The notes: generated from the letters alone by a model not told the origin. A DNA stretch of 64,000 bases from Dyadobacter jiangsuensis (GCF_003014695.1 NZ_PYAS01000001.1:791879-855878); one strand, 5' to 3'. Counted from the first letter of the stretch, positions 6,939-16,323 are shown. Translations and numbers: made by a program.

Positions 6939-9326
6939 TTACCGCGCCCGGTTCTGTTCCGATTCGCCCGTTGATTTACTGTTAAACGTAATTTTTCCCG
7001 ACCGCCCGAACCGGTATATCGCGCTGATGCCGAAGAATGCGGTGGAATAGGTGCGGTGATAATAAATGTTGGTTGCGCCGACGCTGTATTTGCCGTGAAC
7101 GTGGCTTTGGTGGAAAATATCGTTCGCGGTGAGCCTGATTTTCAATGCGTTTTTCAAAAAGTCCTTCTCTATGCCCAGGGTTACCGTCGACCGGCTGAAA
7201 TCATTGTAAAGTCCCTGCGACCTTTCGCTCAGGTACCAGGCCATGAGCTGGATTTTAAAAATATGGTTTACATCAAAGGTATTGCTGGTGTAGGCATAAA
7301 GTTGAGGCCTGGGTTTGAGTATTTCGAACCCATATTCATTGTCGATCAGGTTGTTGCGGCTTACCGTGATGGTGTTGGTCGTGTTCCACCATGCGATGCT
7401 GAATGTCGCTGAGGCGGTCATGAAGAGGGAATGCTCCCGCGCGAGGTTAATCCCTTTTAAAATGTAGCTGTTGGGTGAATCGCCGCGTAATGCAGCCCCG
7501 CTGATCTTGTCTTTGGTGTAGGTATAACCCGCGCGGACGTCGAGCTGCTTGTATTGCAGGCCGGTTTCGAAAGTATGGATCTTCTCGGGCTGCATATTGG
7601 GATTCCCCTCGATGGTCGTGAAGGGATCCTGGTAAATTACAAACGGATTGAGTGCCTGATAGCGTGGACGGGTAATCTTTGAAACGTAGGAAATGCGGCT
7701 TTGCAGGCCATTCGGGAAGTTTTTGCTGATAAACAGATTGGGGAAAACATTGAAGTACCTGTCCCCGATAACCTGGCCGCCACGAGCAGTGGTATTGAGC
7801 GAGTAATGGGTGTATTCGCCCCGTACACCGACACCGAAAAGTACCTTGTTTTTCATGGTCCCTTGATAATTGAGGTACGCGGCGGGTACTTTCTCGCGGT
7901 ACCGGAAGTTGCTGCTCAGGCCCGGATCGGGCACGAACGGGCCGTCTTCGGTGGAAACCATAAAGTCGGTTCCGGAGCCGTTATCGGCGTAGCTGAACTT
8001 CGCGCCGGTTTCGAGCTTGCCGCCATTGCGGAATGCTTTCGTATAGTCGAGCTGGGTGCTGGAAATGTTGATGCGGACGAGCACGTCGTTGACCAGGTTG
8101 CGCAGGCCGGTGCTGTCGCCGGTGCGGCTGCTTTCGGCAATCCGGTCGTGCTGGTCGGTTTTAAAGCGGGCATATTGGGTACCGATAAACAATGCAGAGC
8201 CGAGCGTGTCCAATGCGTGTTGGAAATTAAGGGTAACGGCATGGTTCCAGCGTTCTTCGTCCTTGGCAATGCGGCTTTGGTAGAAGCTGCTGCCCTTCTG
8301 GTCGGTGAGCGCATTGCTGCTATTCTGGTTGCCGCCGAGGCTGTTGAGGTTTCCCTTGTAACTTAATGATAAATAGCTGTTGGCATTCAGGTTCCATTGT
8401 GCACCTGCACCGAAATTGGAATAGTTCCGCAATTTGCGCTGCCAGTCGGTCGTGAGATCGGAGTGGAGGTATTCGGTGGGCGAGGGGCGGGTACGCGTGG
8501 TGTGGAGTACTTCACGGTTGTTGCCGGTTTGGAGGGCATAGTTGGCCTGCAACGCCAGCTTGTTGCGCATGTACTGGGCATCCGCGAGGGTATTGAGCTC
8601 ACTGCCCGCAAATTGGGTATAGGCATATTGCTGGGTTACTGAGCCCGTCATACCGCCGTCGACAACCTGTTTTGTAATGATATTGATCACCGCTTTCCCC
8701 TCGGCATCGTATCGGGCAGAGGGGTTCGGGATCACTTCTACCCGGGCAATGCGGATTACGGGAATGGCTGCCATTTGTTCATAGGTAATAGCCTGACCAT
8801 TCAGGAAAATCAATGCCTCGCCCCGCCCAGCCACACCTGCCCGGCCATCGGTGAAGATAATGCCCGGTGACCTCCCGAGCAGCTCGGTAGCGGATGTGCT
8901 GCCGGCCAGAATGCTGCCTGTTACCTGGATTTCAGTGGTGCCGTTGGCGCCTTGCCTCACGAGCGGCGCCTGCCCGCGTACGGTCACGTCCGCGAGTGCG
9001 TGCGCATGTTCACGCAGGAGGATCGTACCGAGGTCGATCTGCGTCCGGCCGTTAGGACTGATGACGATCACGGTATCCGCTAGACCGACGCTGCTCAGTC
9101 TGATGGTAGTAGGTTCGCGCGTAATGCCGGTGAAAGTAATGCGGCCGTCCTCGAATGGCGCGCCTTGGAGCAATGTGGAATCGGGCAGGTCAAGCAGGCG
9201 GGCGTACACGGCGACTGGCTGCCCGTTTGCACCGACGGCCCTACCCGAAATCGCGTAACGGTGCTGGGCAATGGCTATTTGTGTAAACAGGAAAAGGATG
9301 GAGAAAATGATGCCGGAAAGCTTCAT
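6939..9326 (-). CDS. TonB-dependent receptor/outer-membrane beta-barrel family protein
   Basis: 795 residues from ATG 9326 (MKLSGIIFSILFLFTQIAIAQ, a signal peptide); the in-frame ATG 9356 would place 10 residues before it. An N-terminal carboxypeptidase-regulatory-like domain (YAISGRAVGANGQPVAV) is followed by a plug (SATELLGRSPGIIFTDGRAGVAGRGEALIFLNGQ split over residues 140-190, VEVIPNPSARYDAEG) and an outer-membrane barrel of the OMP_b-brl_3 type (FNFQHALDTLGSALFIG, YVSKITRPRYQALNPF). This family lacks a SusD partner and often serves peptides or signalling molecules. The adjacent minus-strand AraC gene 105 bp upstream is a plausible regulator. Confidence 0.88.
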   Translation of the reverse strand: MKLSGIIFSILFLFTQIAIAQHRYAISGRAVGANGQPVAVYARLLDLPDSTLLQGAPFEDGRITFTGITREPTTIRLSSVGLADTVIVISPNGRTQIDLGTILLREHAHALADVTVRGQAPLVRQGANGTTEIQVTGSILAGSTSATELLGRSPGIIFTDGRAGVAGRGEALIFLNGQAITYEQMAAIPVIRIARVEVIPNPSARYDAEGKAVINIITKQVVDGGMTGSVTQQYAYTQFAGSELNTLADAQYMRNKLALQANYALQTGNNREVLHTTRTRPSPTEYLHSDLTTDWQRKLRNYSNFGAGAQWNLNANSYLSLSYKGNLNSLGGNQNSSNALTDQKGSSFYQSRIAKDEERWNHAVTLNFQHALDTLGSALFIGTQYARFKTDQHDRIAESSRTGDSTGLRNLVNDVLVRINISSTQLDYTKAFRNGGKLETGAKFSYADNGSGTDFMVSTEDGPFVPDPGLSSNFRYREKVPAAYLNYQGTMKNKVLFGVGVRGEYTHYSLNTTARGGQVIGDRYFNVFPNLFISKNFPNGLQSRISYVSKITRPRYQALNPFVIYQDPFTTIEGNPNMQPEKIHTFETGLQYKQLDVRAGYTYTKDKISGAALRGDSPNSYILKGINLAREHSLFMTASATFSIAWWNTTNTITVSRNNLIDNEYGFEILKPRPQLYAYTSNTFDVNHIFKIQLMAWYLSERSQGLYNDFSRSTVTLGIEKDFLKNALKIRLTANDIFHQSHVHGKYSVGATNIYYHRTYSTAFFGISAIYRFGRSGKITFNSKSTGESEQNRAR

Positions 9327-9431
9327 GGCTGTGACAATGGATATGGTTTGATGCAAAAATCCAAAGCCTGCCGTTTGGGGAGGTGTGCAAAAGGCAAATC
9401 AGGAGTACGGATTTATAAATTCGTACCGTCT

Positions 9432-10502
9432 TTAATCCGTAATGGGTTGGTTGATAGTTAATTGATAGGCGGAGGGAGTAGTGCCCTTTACCTTCTTGAA
9501 TGCAGCAAAAAAAGTGGATTTGGAGTTGAAACCCACCTCATAACCGATCGCTTCGAGCGTCAGATGCTGTTCGGTAGCCATCATTTTACAGGCTTCGGCA
9601 ATGCGCCACTCATTGATATACGTCGTAAAATTCTTGCCCAGGCCGTCGTTCAGCAGGGCCGAAAGCTGGTGCCCCGAAACCTGTATTTCACGCGAGAGTT
9701 CATGCAGTTTCAGGTCGGGATTTTTGTAAATAGCTTTTTCGCTCATCAGCTTTTCCAGCTTGCCCAGCCATATTTCGGCATCACTTCCGCTGAGTTTTTT
9801 AGCGACGGGTTTGTCGGGTAAAAGCAGGAACAGCTCGTCGGTTTTCTTTTTGTAAATCACCAGCGTGATCATCAGGTAAAGGATAAGCGAAAACGCAATG
9901 GACCCGCTGATGTACGAAGCGAAAGGAGCATTGATCAGCGAAGAAAAATACAAAAGGAAGATCAGCACGTTGCCCAGGAAAATCATGGAGATCCACGTTT
10001 CGGCGGGCTTCATGACGTAGGAGCGGTGGAACAGTTTTCGGAGCAGGCCGCGGATCGTCAGGCCGGATGCCACCAAAAAACCAAACCACTGCACGTAAAT
10101 CAGCCTCGCGATCACTTTGTTCCATAAAACCGGGTATTCGGAATAGGGAAGGGCAATGCCTACGCAGAGTGTCAGTACGGCCAGCGCCGCGAGCGTCCAG
10201 GTCCAGCCCTTGGGCGTCTTTTCCAGGGGTATTACGGCCGAGCGCACGAAATAGTACAAAAACGGTCCGATGAAGAAGCAGGCGGAAAGACCGATCTGTA
10301 AATATATCTTGGGCAAGCCTCCGTCGAAATACAGGCACACCGACTTGGCGATCCTTACGCTGGACGCCAGCAGCAAACCCGCCAGGAAGTTATTGGCGAG
10401 GTATTTCTTTTGCGTGAAAAACAACAGGAATATCCCCAGCAGAATGCCGTTGAAAGCACCCAGCGCACTGAAAAAGAACAGGAGCTCCTTGCCTATATCC
10501 AT
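9432..10502 (-). CDS. Membrane-anchored AraC-family transcriptional regulator
   Basis: 356 residues from ATG 10502 (MDIGKELLFFFSALGAF). The N-terminal two thirds hold about six or seven hydrophobic helices (e.g. FFIGPFLYYFV, LAALAVLTLCVGIAL, MIFLGNVLIFLLYFSSL, SLILYLMITLVIY). The last about 100 residues are a complete AraC HTH pair: LKLHELSREIQVSGHQLSALLNDGLG, then LTLEAIGYEVGFNSKSTFFAAFKKVKGTTPSAY. Such Bacteroidota proteins sense an envelope or periplasmic cue from the membrane and bind DNA with the cytoplasmic tail. It lies just upstream of the TonB-type receptor gene on the same strand, which is its likely target; that link is inferred. Confidence 0.87.
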   Translation of the reverse strand: MDIGKELLFFFSALGAFNGILLGIFLLFFTQKKYLANNFLAGLLLASSVRIAKSVCLYFDGGLPKIYLQIGLSACFFIGPFLYYFVRSAVIPLEKTPKGWTWTLAALAVLTLCVGIALPYSEYPVLWNKVIARLIYVQWFGFLVASGLTIRGLLRKLFHRSYVMKPAETWISMIFLGNVLIFLLYFSSLINAPFASYISGSIAFSLILYLMITLVIYKKKTDELFLLLPDKPVAKKLSGSDAEIWLGKLEKLMSEKAIYKNPDLKLHELSREIQVSGHQLSALLNDGLGKNFTTYINEWRIAEACKMMATEQHLTLEAIGYEVGFNSKSTFFAAFKKVKGTTPSAYQLTINQPITD

Positions 10503-10680
10503 AAAACAGAACCGATTGTATCCCAAATGTAACTGTTTGGCCACCGGTTTTCAAGCACTATCTGCGACTTGTCCGCTTTGATGCCAAGGATGTTCGGAAT
10601 CGGACATTCATCGCTTTATTAAAATGCATAAAAACAGTTCCGGGATAGCTACAAGCGCGTTTTTAAATTCTGGCACAGCA

Positions 10681-10712
10681 TTTGCCCGACATAATCGGAA
10701 TAAATACTTTTA
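10681..10712 (+). promoter_or_regulatory. Promoter-like pair directly before PadR gene
   Basis: TTTG (10681-10684), 20 bp, TACTTTTA (10705-10712), one base off the TAnnTTTG box. The ATG follows 3 bp later, so the transcript would be nearly leaderless. Confidence 0.4.
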
Positions 10713-10715
10713 GCC

Positions 10716-11054
10716 ATGAAAAGAGCATTTTTAGGAGAACTGGAAGAAGTCGTGTTGCTGACGGTTGCGGTGCTGGCGGAAGAAGCCTACGCCGTAACCG
10801 TCGCACAGGAGCTCGACCAGAAGACCGGGCGGGCCGTGGGATTCAGCACCGTGCACACTACTTTGCAACGAATGGAAGAGAAAGGGTACCTGTCGTCGGA
10901 AATGGGAGGGGCCACTGCCGAACGGGGAGGGCGGCGCAAACGCTTTTTCCGCGTGACTGCCTTTGGCCGTAAAGCATTGCGGGAAGCGAAAGAGGCGCGG
11001 GAGACGTTGTGGAATGCGATGTCGCCGCAGACACTCCAATTAATGGGAAACTGA
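10716..11054 (+). CDS. PadR family transcriptional regulator
   Basis: 112 residues of winged helix: LGELEEVVLLTVAVLAEEAYAVTVAQELDQKTGRAVGFSTVHTTLQRMEEKGYLSSEMGGATAERGGRRKRFFRVT (given here as a reading, with recognition helix around VHTTLQRMEEKG). PadR proteins are cytoplasmic repressors of transport genes. The next gene, a permease, starts 1 bp after the stop, a fixed pairing for permeases that carry the short N-terminal prefix domain, so it probably regulates that permease and itself. Confidence 0.9.
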   Translation: MKRAFLGELEEVVLLTVAVLAEEAYAVTVAQELDQKTGRAVGFSTVHTTLQRMEEKGYLSSEMGGATAERGGRRKRFFRVTAFGRKALREAKEARETLWNAMSPQTLQLMGN

Positions 11055-11055
11055 T

Positions 11056-13671
11056 ATGAGCCGGACACCGCACGTTCTCCCTCCACGCTGGGCCACCTGG
11101 CTGCTCGCACGCTGGTCGCACCCCGACACCCGCGAAGAATTACAGGGCGATATGTTCGAAATGTACAGCTACTGGCTCGAAAGCCTGGGCAAACGGGCCG
11201 CCGACCGGAGATATGCCCTCGCGGCCATACGCCTCATGCGCCCATTCGCGCGCTCGAAACGCGCAAACGACTATTCCGAAACCTATTCATTCAGTCCAGC
11301 CATGATCCAGAATTATTTCAAAATCGCATTTCGCAACCTTCTCAAAAGCAAAACATTTTCTGCCATTAATGTCCTTGGGCTGGCGCTCGGCATGGCTTGC
11401 AGCCTTATGATCATGCTATGGATCCGCGACGAACGGGCCGTGGATGCCTTCCATGCGAATAAGGATCAGCTGTACCGCATTTACATGCGCGAGTATTTCA
11501 GTGGGAAAGTGCAGGGGGTGATCTGGACACCCGGGCCGCTGGCCGACGAGCTGAAAAAATCGGTGCCGGAGATCGAAATGAGCACGCCGTACTCGTGGAC
11601 GATTCCTCAGACGTTTTCTGTCGGCAATAAAATAAACAAACAGGCAACCAACTGGGTGAGCGGCGATTTCTTTAAAATGTTTAGTTACAAATTGCTGCAA
11701 GGAACACCTGCCGGGGCGTTGCACGACAAGAGCAACATCGCCATTTCGCGTAACATGGCCGAGGCGTTTTTCGGAAGTCCGGAGGCGGCTATGGGAAAGG
11801 CGATCCGCTATGATAATCGCAAAGAAATGACCGTGTCCGCGGTTTTCGAGAACGTCGGGCCCAACAGCTCGCTCCAATTCGATTGCCTCATGACCTGGGA
11901 GGCCTACGTCGACGACAATAACTGGGCTATGCACTGGGGCAATACCGACCCGCTCACGTTTTTTAAATTGCGTAAAGACGCCGATCCTGCCAAAGTGGAA
12001 GCAAAAATGCTCCATCTGCTCGATAAGACCGACCGCGACGGCGACAAGCCGTATAAGACACAGCTGGCCATGCAGCCTTTTCATGAATATTACCTCAACA
12101 GCACCATCAAAGAGGCGAAAATGGATGGCGGACGCATTGAATATGTACAGCTATTCAGTTTTGTAGCAGTATTCATCCTGCTCATTGCCTGTATTAATTT
12201 TATGAACCTTGCCACGGCCCGTTCGTCGCGGCGGGCAAAGGAAGTGGGTGTACGGAAGGTGGTGGGCGCCATGCGTTCGATGCTGGCCGGGCAGTTTATG
12301 GGTGAAGCGTTCCTGATATCGGTGCTTTCGGTGGTATTGGCGGTAATGCTGGTAGCTTTATTGCTGCCTGCATTCAACAGTCTCACCAGCAAGCAAATGA
12401 CGCTGCCGTTTTCGGAGCCGATGTTCTGGGGTGCGATTGCGGGGCTGCTCGTCGTGACAGGCCTGCTCGCGGGAAGTTACCCTGCATTGTTCCTCTCGTC
12501 GCTAAATCCTGTCCGCATTCTCAAAGGTGCCCTGAAATTCGATTCGAGCTCGGTGTGGGTGCGGCAGGGACTGGTCGTGTTTCAGTTCGGGCTGTCGGTG
12601 ATCCTGATTGTCGGGATGATCATCATTTACAAACAGGTAGGTTTTGTGCAAAACAAAAACCTGGGCTTCGATCGTGAAAACCTCGTGTACTTCCCCATCG
12701 AAGGTGAGCTTTTTAAAAAATTCAACCTGCTGCAAGAACAGCTGACGCAGGTAGCGGGCGTGAAACAGGTCTCACACATGACCGCCAATCCCGCGTCCAA
12801 CGGGAACGGTACTGATGGCATTACCTGGCCCGGCAGTGATCCCAGCGCCCCGGTGAGGTTCACACCGGTAGGCATAGGTTATAATTTTACCAAAACGATG
12901 AACCTGAAAATGACCGATGGCCGCGATTTCTCCAAAGACTTCCCTACGGATTCATCGGGGGTGATTGTCAATGAAACGGCTGTAAAAGTAATGGGCCTCA
13001 AAGACCCGGTAGGCCGTGAAATGAAGTGGGGGAATTCGAAAGTCCGGATTGTGGGTGTGCTTAAAGACTTCCATTTTCAGTCGCTGCATACGGCTATCCG
13101 CCCGCTGATCGCCTACCTCGGTGCGCGAGAACCGCAAGGGAGTGTGATCGTCCGCATTCAGGCAGGCAAAACACCCGAAACACTGGCCGCTATTGAGCGG
13201 ATATGCAGGAAACTGAACCCCAACGTCCCGTTTACCTATTCATTTACAGATCAGGAATACGCCCGCCAATACCAGAGCGAGCAGATCGTGGGCAAACTGG
13301 CGGGTTACTTTGCGTTCCTGGCGATATTCATTTCCTGCCTTGGGCTGTTTGGCCTGGCTGCATTCACCGCTGAGCAACGGACCAAGGAAATCGGCGTTCG
13401 TAAGGTGTTGGGCGCATCGGTAACGGGTATAGTGGGATTGCTTTCAAAAGATTTTCTCAAACTCGTCGTCATGGCCATTGTATTGGCTTCGCCGGTAGCC
13501 TGGTATATTATGAAACAGTGGCTGCAAGGGTTCGCTTACCAGATCGACATCGAATGGTGGATGTTCGCGCTGGCGGGCGTGATAGCCGTGCTGATTGCCG
13601 TTTTTACCATCAGTTTTCAGTCGATTAAGGCGGCGATGGTGAACCCCGTGCGGAGCTTGCGGAGCGAGTAG
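11056..13671 (+). CDS. ABC transporter permease (MacB/FtsX type) with N-terminal prefix domain
   Basis: 871 residues. Residues 1-90 form the cytoplasmic permease-prefix domain (PPRWATWLLARWSHPDTREELQGDMFE) found in PadR-linked permeases. Then come a TM helix (INVLGLALGMACSLMIMLWI), a large periplasmic MacB-type domain, a first FtsX block near residues 365-490 (VAVFILLIACINFMNLATA, then EVGVRKVVGA), a second periplasmic domain and a second FtsX block near residues 745-865 (RTKEIGVRKVLGAS). There is no ATPase gene here, so it must use one encoded elsewhere. Likely role: mechanotransmission-type export or envelope stress defence. The 3' end abuts the repeat locus at 13671. Confidence 0.92.
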   Translation: MSRTPHVLPPRWATWLLARWSHPDTREELQGDMFEMYSYWLESLGKRAADRRYALAAIRLMRPFARSKRANDYSETYSFSPAMIQNYFKIAFRNLLKSKTFSAINVLGLALGMACSLMIMLWIRDERAVDAFHANKDQLYRIYMREYFSGKVQGVIWTPGPLADELKKSVPEIEMSTPYSWTIPQTFSVGNKINKQATNWVSGDFFKMFSYKLLQGTPAGALHDKSNIAISRNMAEAFFGSPEAAMGKAIRYDNRKEMTVSAVFENVGPNSSLQFDCLMTWEAYVDDNNWAMHWGNTDPLTFFKLRKDADPAKVEAKMLHLLDKTDRDGDKPYKTQLAMQPFHEYYLNSTIKEAKMDGGRIEYVQLFSFVAVFILLIACINFMNLATARSSRRAKEVGVRKVVGAMRSMLAGQFMGEAFLISVLSVVLAVMLVALLLPAFNSLTSKQMTLPFSEPMFWGAIAGLLVVTGLLAGSYPALFLSSLNPVRILKGALKFDSSSVWVRQGLVVFQFGLSVILIVGMIIIYKQVGFVQNKNLGFDRENLVYFPIEGELFKKFNLLQEQLTQVAGVKQVSHMTANPASNGNGTDGITWPGSDPSAPVRFTPVGIGYNFTKTMNLKMTDGRDFSKDFPTDSSGVIVNETAVKVMGLKDPVGREMKWGNSKVRIVGVLKDFHFQSLHTAIRPLIAYLGAREPQGSVIVRIQAGKTPETLAAIERICRKLNPNVPFTYSFTDQEYARQYQSEQIVGKLAGYFAFLAIFISCLGLFGLAAFTAEQRTKEIGVRKVLGASVTGIVGLLSKDFLKLVVMAIVLASPVAWYIMKQWLQGFAYQIDIEWWMFALAGVIAVLIAVFTISFQSIKAAMVNPVRSLRSE

Positions 13672-13867
13672 GCCGCAGGCGGCCTGACGGTTGACGGCCG
13701 ACCGCAGACGGCCGACCATAGACCATGGCCGGCCGCAACACATCTGACCCGCATTTGACAATACCTGACCCTTATTTCCCGATTCAAATGACCAGTGAGT
13801 CGTAGTCCATGGTCTATTGTCCATGGTCTACGGTCGGCCGTCGGCGGTCCGCGGTCGGCCGTCAGCC
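13671..13867. repeat. Heptamer/decamer inverted array (locus C)
   Basis: This fills most of a 328-bp gap between genes at 13671 and 14000. A GGCCGC-AG-GCGGCC palindrome overlaps the stop codon. Six GAC triplets then follow at 13686, 13693, 13700, 13707, 13714 and 13721 (7-bp step). Three TGAC decamer units follow (13745, 13756, 13766), then a CCCGATTCAAATGACC core. Nine GTC triplets end the locus at 13805, 13812, 13819, 13826, 13833, 13840, 13847, 13854 and 13861, again with an exact 7-bp step. The left and right heptamer arms are reverse-complementary over many bases. The rest of the gap up to 14000 holds a TACTTTTG box at 13882-13889 that may serve the next gene. Confidence 0.85.
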
Positions 13868-13999
13868 GCAGCCCCTCGCTATACTTTTGGATACTGCGCT
13901 GAACGAGCAAATCCGGAATCTATACGATGTATCGGCGGTTGTGTTTTTGACGCTGCGATAAAGTCGTCGCGCGAAACAAAGACGAAAATCAAACAGGAA

Positions 14000-15040
14000 A
14001 TGGAAATAGGAATCAGCATGTTCGGGGATCTTGCATTTAACAATGAGACCCGTTCTTTTCAGTCGCCGCAGGAGCGCTTGCAGGATATGTTGGAGGAAAT
14101 CAAGCTCGCCGACGAGGTTGGGCTGGATGTGTTCGGGATAGGTGAGCACCACCGGCCGGATTTCGCGGTTTCAACGCCTGAGATCATTCTGGCGGCGGCG
14201 GCCTCGGTGACCAAGAATATCAAACTCACCAGCTCGGTAACCGTATTGAGCTCTGCGGACCCGGTGCGGGTTTATCAGAATTTCTCAACGGTAGACCTCA
14301 TTTCAGGCGGTCGTGCGGAGATTACCGTAGGCCGGGGCAGTTTCATCGAATCGTTCCCGCTTTTCGGGTATGATTTGAATGACTACAATGGCCTGTTTAC
14401 CGAAAAGCTGCAATTGCTGAAAGAAATCAATGAAAACGATGTGATTACCTGGAAGGGCAAGTTTCGCGCAACGCTCGACAGGCAGGAGGTTTTGCCACGG
14501 GCTGTGAACAATAACCTGGAAATATGGGTGGCGGTAGGCGGTACGCCGCAGTCGGTGGTACGCGCTGCACGGCTCGGACTACCGTTGATCATCGCCATCA
14601 TCGGAGGCATGCCGTCACAGTTCAAGCCGTTTTTTGAATTATATAAAACCGAATACCTGGAAGCAGGCCATGATCCTGCCAAAATGCAGCTGGCTACGCA
14701 TTCCCACGGGCTGGTGGGGCCGGACGGAAAGGCATTGAGCGATCTGTACTTTCCTTCGTATGCTGCACAAATGGACCGCGTCGGCCGCAGCCGCGGATGG
14801 GCGCCTTACACGCGTGCGCAGTTCGAAGGCGGGCAAAGCCGCAGCGGTGCATTGTTTGTGGGCGAGCCGAACGAAGTGGTGGATAAGATACTTTACCATC
14901 AGGAGATGTTCGGGCTTACGCGCTTTCTCATGCATACGGACGTGGGTGCACCTGCGCATAAGGATTTGATGAAGTCGATCGAACTGCTCGGAACGCATGT
15001 GGCACCGGCAGTAAAAAAGGCTCTGACAGTGAATCAATGA
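14000..15040 (+). CDS. LLM class flavin-dependent oxidoreductase (luciferase-like)
   Basis: 346 residues from ATG 14000 (MEIGISMFGDLAFN), preceded by AACAGGAA; the longer frame back to 13817 would translate the repeat and is rejected. It shows the bacterial luciferase-like barrel: ADEVGLDVFGIGEHHRPDF, KLTSSVTVLSSADPVRVYQNFSTVDLISGGR split across residues 70-100, and GRAEITVGRGSFIES. The family uses reduced FMN or F420 to oxidise small molecules. Substrate unknown. It stands alone, with a strong terminator right after it. Confidence 0.9.
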   Translation: MEIGISMFGDLAFNNETRSFQSPQERLQDMLEEIKLADEVGLDVFGIGEHHRPDFAVSTPEIILAAAASVTKNIKLTSSVTVLSSADPVRVYQNFSTVDLISGGRAEITVGRGSFIESFPLFGYDLNDYNGLFTEKLQLLKEINENDVITWKGKFRATLDRQEVLPRAVNNNLEIWVAVGGTPQSVVRAARLGLPLIIAIIGGMPSQFKPFFELYKTEYLEAGHDPAKMQLATHSHGLVGPDGKALSDLYFPSYAAQMDRVGRSRGWAPYTRAQFEGGQSRSGALFVGEPNEVVDKILYHQEMFGLTRFLMHTDVGAPAHKDLMKSIELLGTHVAPAVKKALTVNQ

Positions 15041-15048
15041 CGTTTTTG

Positions 15049-15079
15049 AAGCGGGTGTCGCAAACGCACCCGCTTTTTG
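15049..15079 (+). terminator. Rho-independent terminator after the LLM gene
   Basis: AAGCGGGTG (15049-15057) pairs with CACCCGCTT (15067-15075), followed by a T-run to about 15078. It lies 8 bp beyond the stop at 15040. Confidence 0.8.
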
Positions 15080-15155
15080 TCGCAACAGGCATCGCTCCGT
15101 TTCCCGGAAACCCGGCAACTTTGTAACATCAATCATCACTAAAAAACACAAAGAA

Positions 15156-15575
15156 ATGGAAGCGACAACACAACCTGTAACTGTACAAGCGAATATCAAT
15201 GCACCGGTAGCGGACGTCTGGAATAAATGGAATGCGCCGGAGCACATTACCCAATGGTGTTTCGCATCCGACGACTGGCATGCCCCTTTTTCTGAAAACG
15301 ACGTGCGGGTAGGCGGTAACATCAAAACGACCATGGCTGCGAAGGACGGCAGTTTCAGCTTCGATTTCGGCGGTACCTACACCGAGGTGGAGGAAAACCG
15401 TTACCTGGCCTACACCCTGGGCGATGGCCGTAAAGTGACCGTTCTGTTCGAACAGGATGGCAACGGTACCAAGGTAACAGAAACCTTCGATCCGGAAAAT
15501 ACGCATCCGGTTGAGTTTCAGCAGGCCGGCTGGCAGGCGATTCTCGATAACTTCAAGAAGTATGCGGAGAAATAA
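15156..15575 (+). CDS. SRPBCC/AHSA1-type START domain protein
   Basis: 139-residue cytoplasmic protein with the activator-of-Hsp90/CalC-like fold: VQANINAPVADVWNKWNAPEHITQWCFASDDWHAP, split over residues 8-42, a central FGGTYTEVEENRYLAYTLGDGRKVTVLFEQDG stretch, and a C-terminal helix QQAGWQAILDNFKKYAE. The fold makes a hydrophobic ligand pocket; in Bacteroidota these single-domain proteins have no settled function. It is a single gene flanked by terminators on both sides. Confidence 0.88.
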   Translation: MEATTQPVTVQANINAPVADVWNKWNAPEHITQWCFASDDWHAPFSENDVRVGGNIKTTMAAKDGSFSFDFGGTYTEVEENRYLAYTLGDGRKVTVLFEQDGNGTKVTETFDPENTHPVEFQQAGWQAILDNFKKYAEK

Positions 15576-15600
15576 TTCAAAGCGTTACGTGCTCTGATAA

Positions 15601-15640
15601 ACAGGCGGCCCAATCATTCCGATTGGGCCGCCTGTTTTGC
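15601..15640. terminator. Perfect hairpin terminator between convergent genes
   Basis: ACAGGCGGCCCAATC (15601-15615) and GATTGGGCCGCCTGT (15621-15635) form a perfect 15-bp stem with a 5-nt loop, followed by TTTTGC. It sits between genes converging at 15575 and 15646. Confidence 0.85.
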
Positions 15641-15645
15641 TATTA

Positions 15646-16218
15646 TTAAATACAATACTTTTTAACCATATCGATGTCGTATCCTTTCCTGCATGCAAGC
15701 CGGTAGAGCATGGGCAGGAACGGGTTGATGAATGCCTGTTTACCGGCAAGCCGCATGTCGCTGATCATCAGCACCACCGACGCCCGCAAAAGATCGTCCC
15801 AGGTCTTGATTTCCGACCTGCCTTCGTTGGCCAGGCCATAAAGCATTCGCAATGAATACTCAAAACCCTCATGGCCGGGCTCGATCATGACCCGGAAGCG
15901 GATGGGCTTTGAGCCGGGGTTCGCAAAATTATGGGCGACGCCGATGGGTACCGTGTATTGTTCCCCGGGTTCGAGCAGCAACTTGTTCCTGCCGATCTGC
16001 ACTTCGAGTGCGCCTTCGATGGGAATGAATGTCTCCGTAAAATTCAAATGCCTGTGCAGGCCATTGCCGCCGCCGGGCCGCAATTCGATCTCCATTTCCG
16101 AGAACCTGTTGCCGCTTTCAGCCGCAGTCGTGACGAAGGTTACAGTGTATTCGGGGTTGGAAATGACGCGTTGGAGAGGCTTGCGTTCAATGACTTCCTG
16201 TCCGGTAAAAGTTTCCAT
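15646..16218 (-). CDS. Cupin domain-containing protein
   Basis: 190 residues from ATG 16218 (METFTGQEVIERKPLQRV); the longer frame to 16338 has no support. A single cupin barrel spans about residues 25-110: MEIELRPGGGNGLHRHLNFTETFIPIEG carries the His/Glu metal motif 1 and LEPGEQYTVPIGVAHNFANPG carries motif 2. The C-terminal region (WDDLLRASVVLMISDMRLAGKQAFINPF) is helical and hydrophobic. The reaction is unknown. The upstream region to 16551 is shared with a divergent AraC gene and contains decamer array B. Confidence 0.85.
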   Translation of the reverse strand: METFTGQEVIERKPLQRVISNPEYTVTFVTTAAESGNRFSEMEIELRPGGGNGLHRHLNFTETFIPIEGALEVQIGRNKLLLEPGEQYTVPIGVAHNFANPGSKPIRFRVMIEPGHEGFEYSLRMLYGLANEGRSEIKTWDDLLRASVVLMISDMRLAGKQAFINPFLPMLYRLACRKGYDIDMVKKYCI

Positions 16219-16323
16219 GGCTGTTTTGACTAGTTTTGATTGATAGTACAAAATAACCTGGGCCGCCGCAGGCAATCGATGACGTTTCGCGCCAGGAATG
16301 TGACACTTTACGCCAAGTGAATG

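Noticed and set aside
13817..13999. N-terminal extension of the LLM oxidoreductase
   Set aside because: The extension translates the heptamer repeat; the family start (MEIGISMFG) is at 14000.
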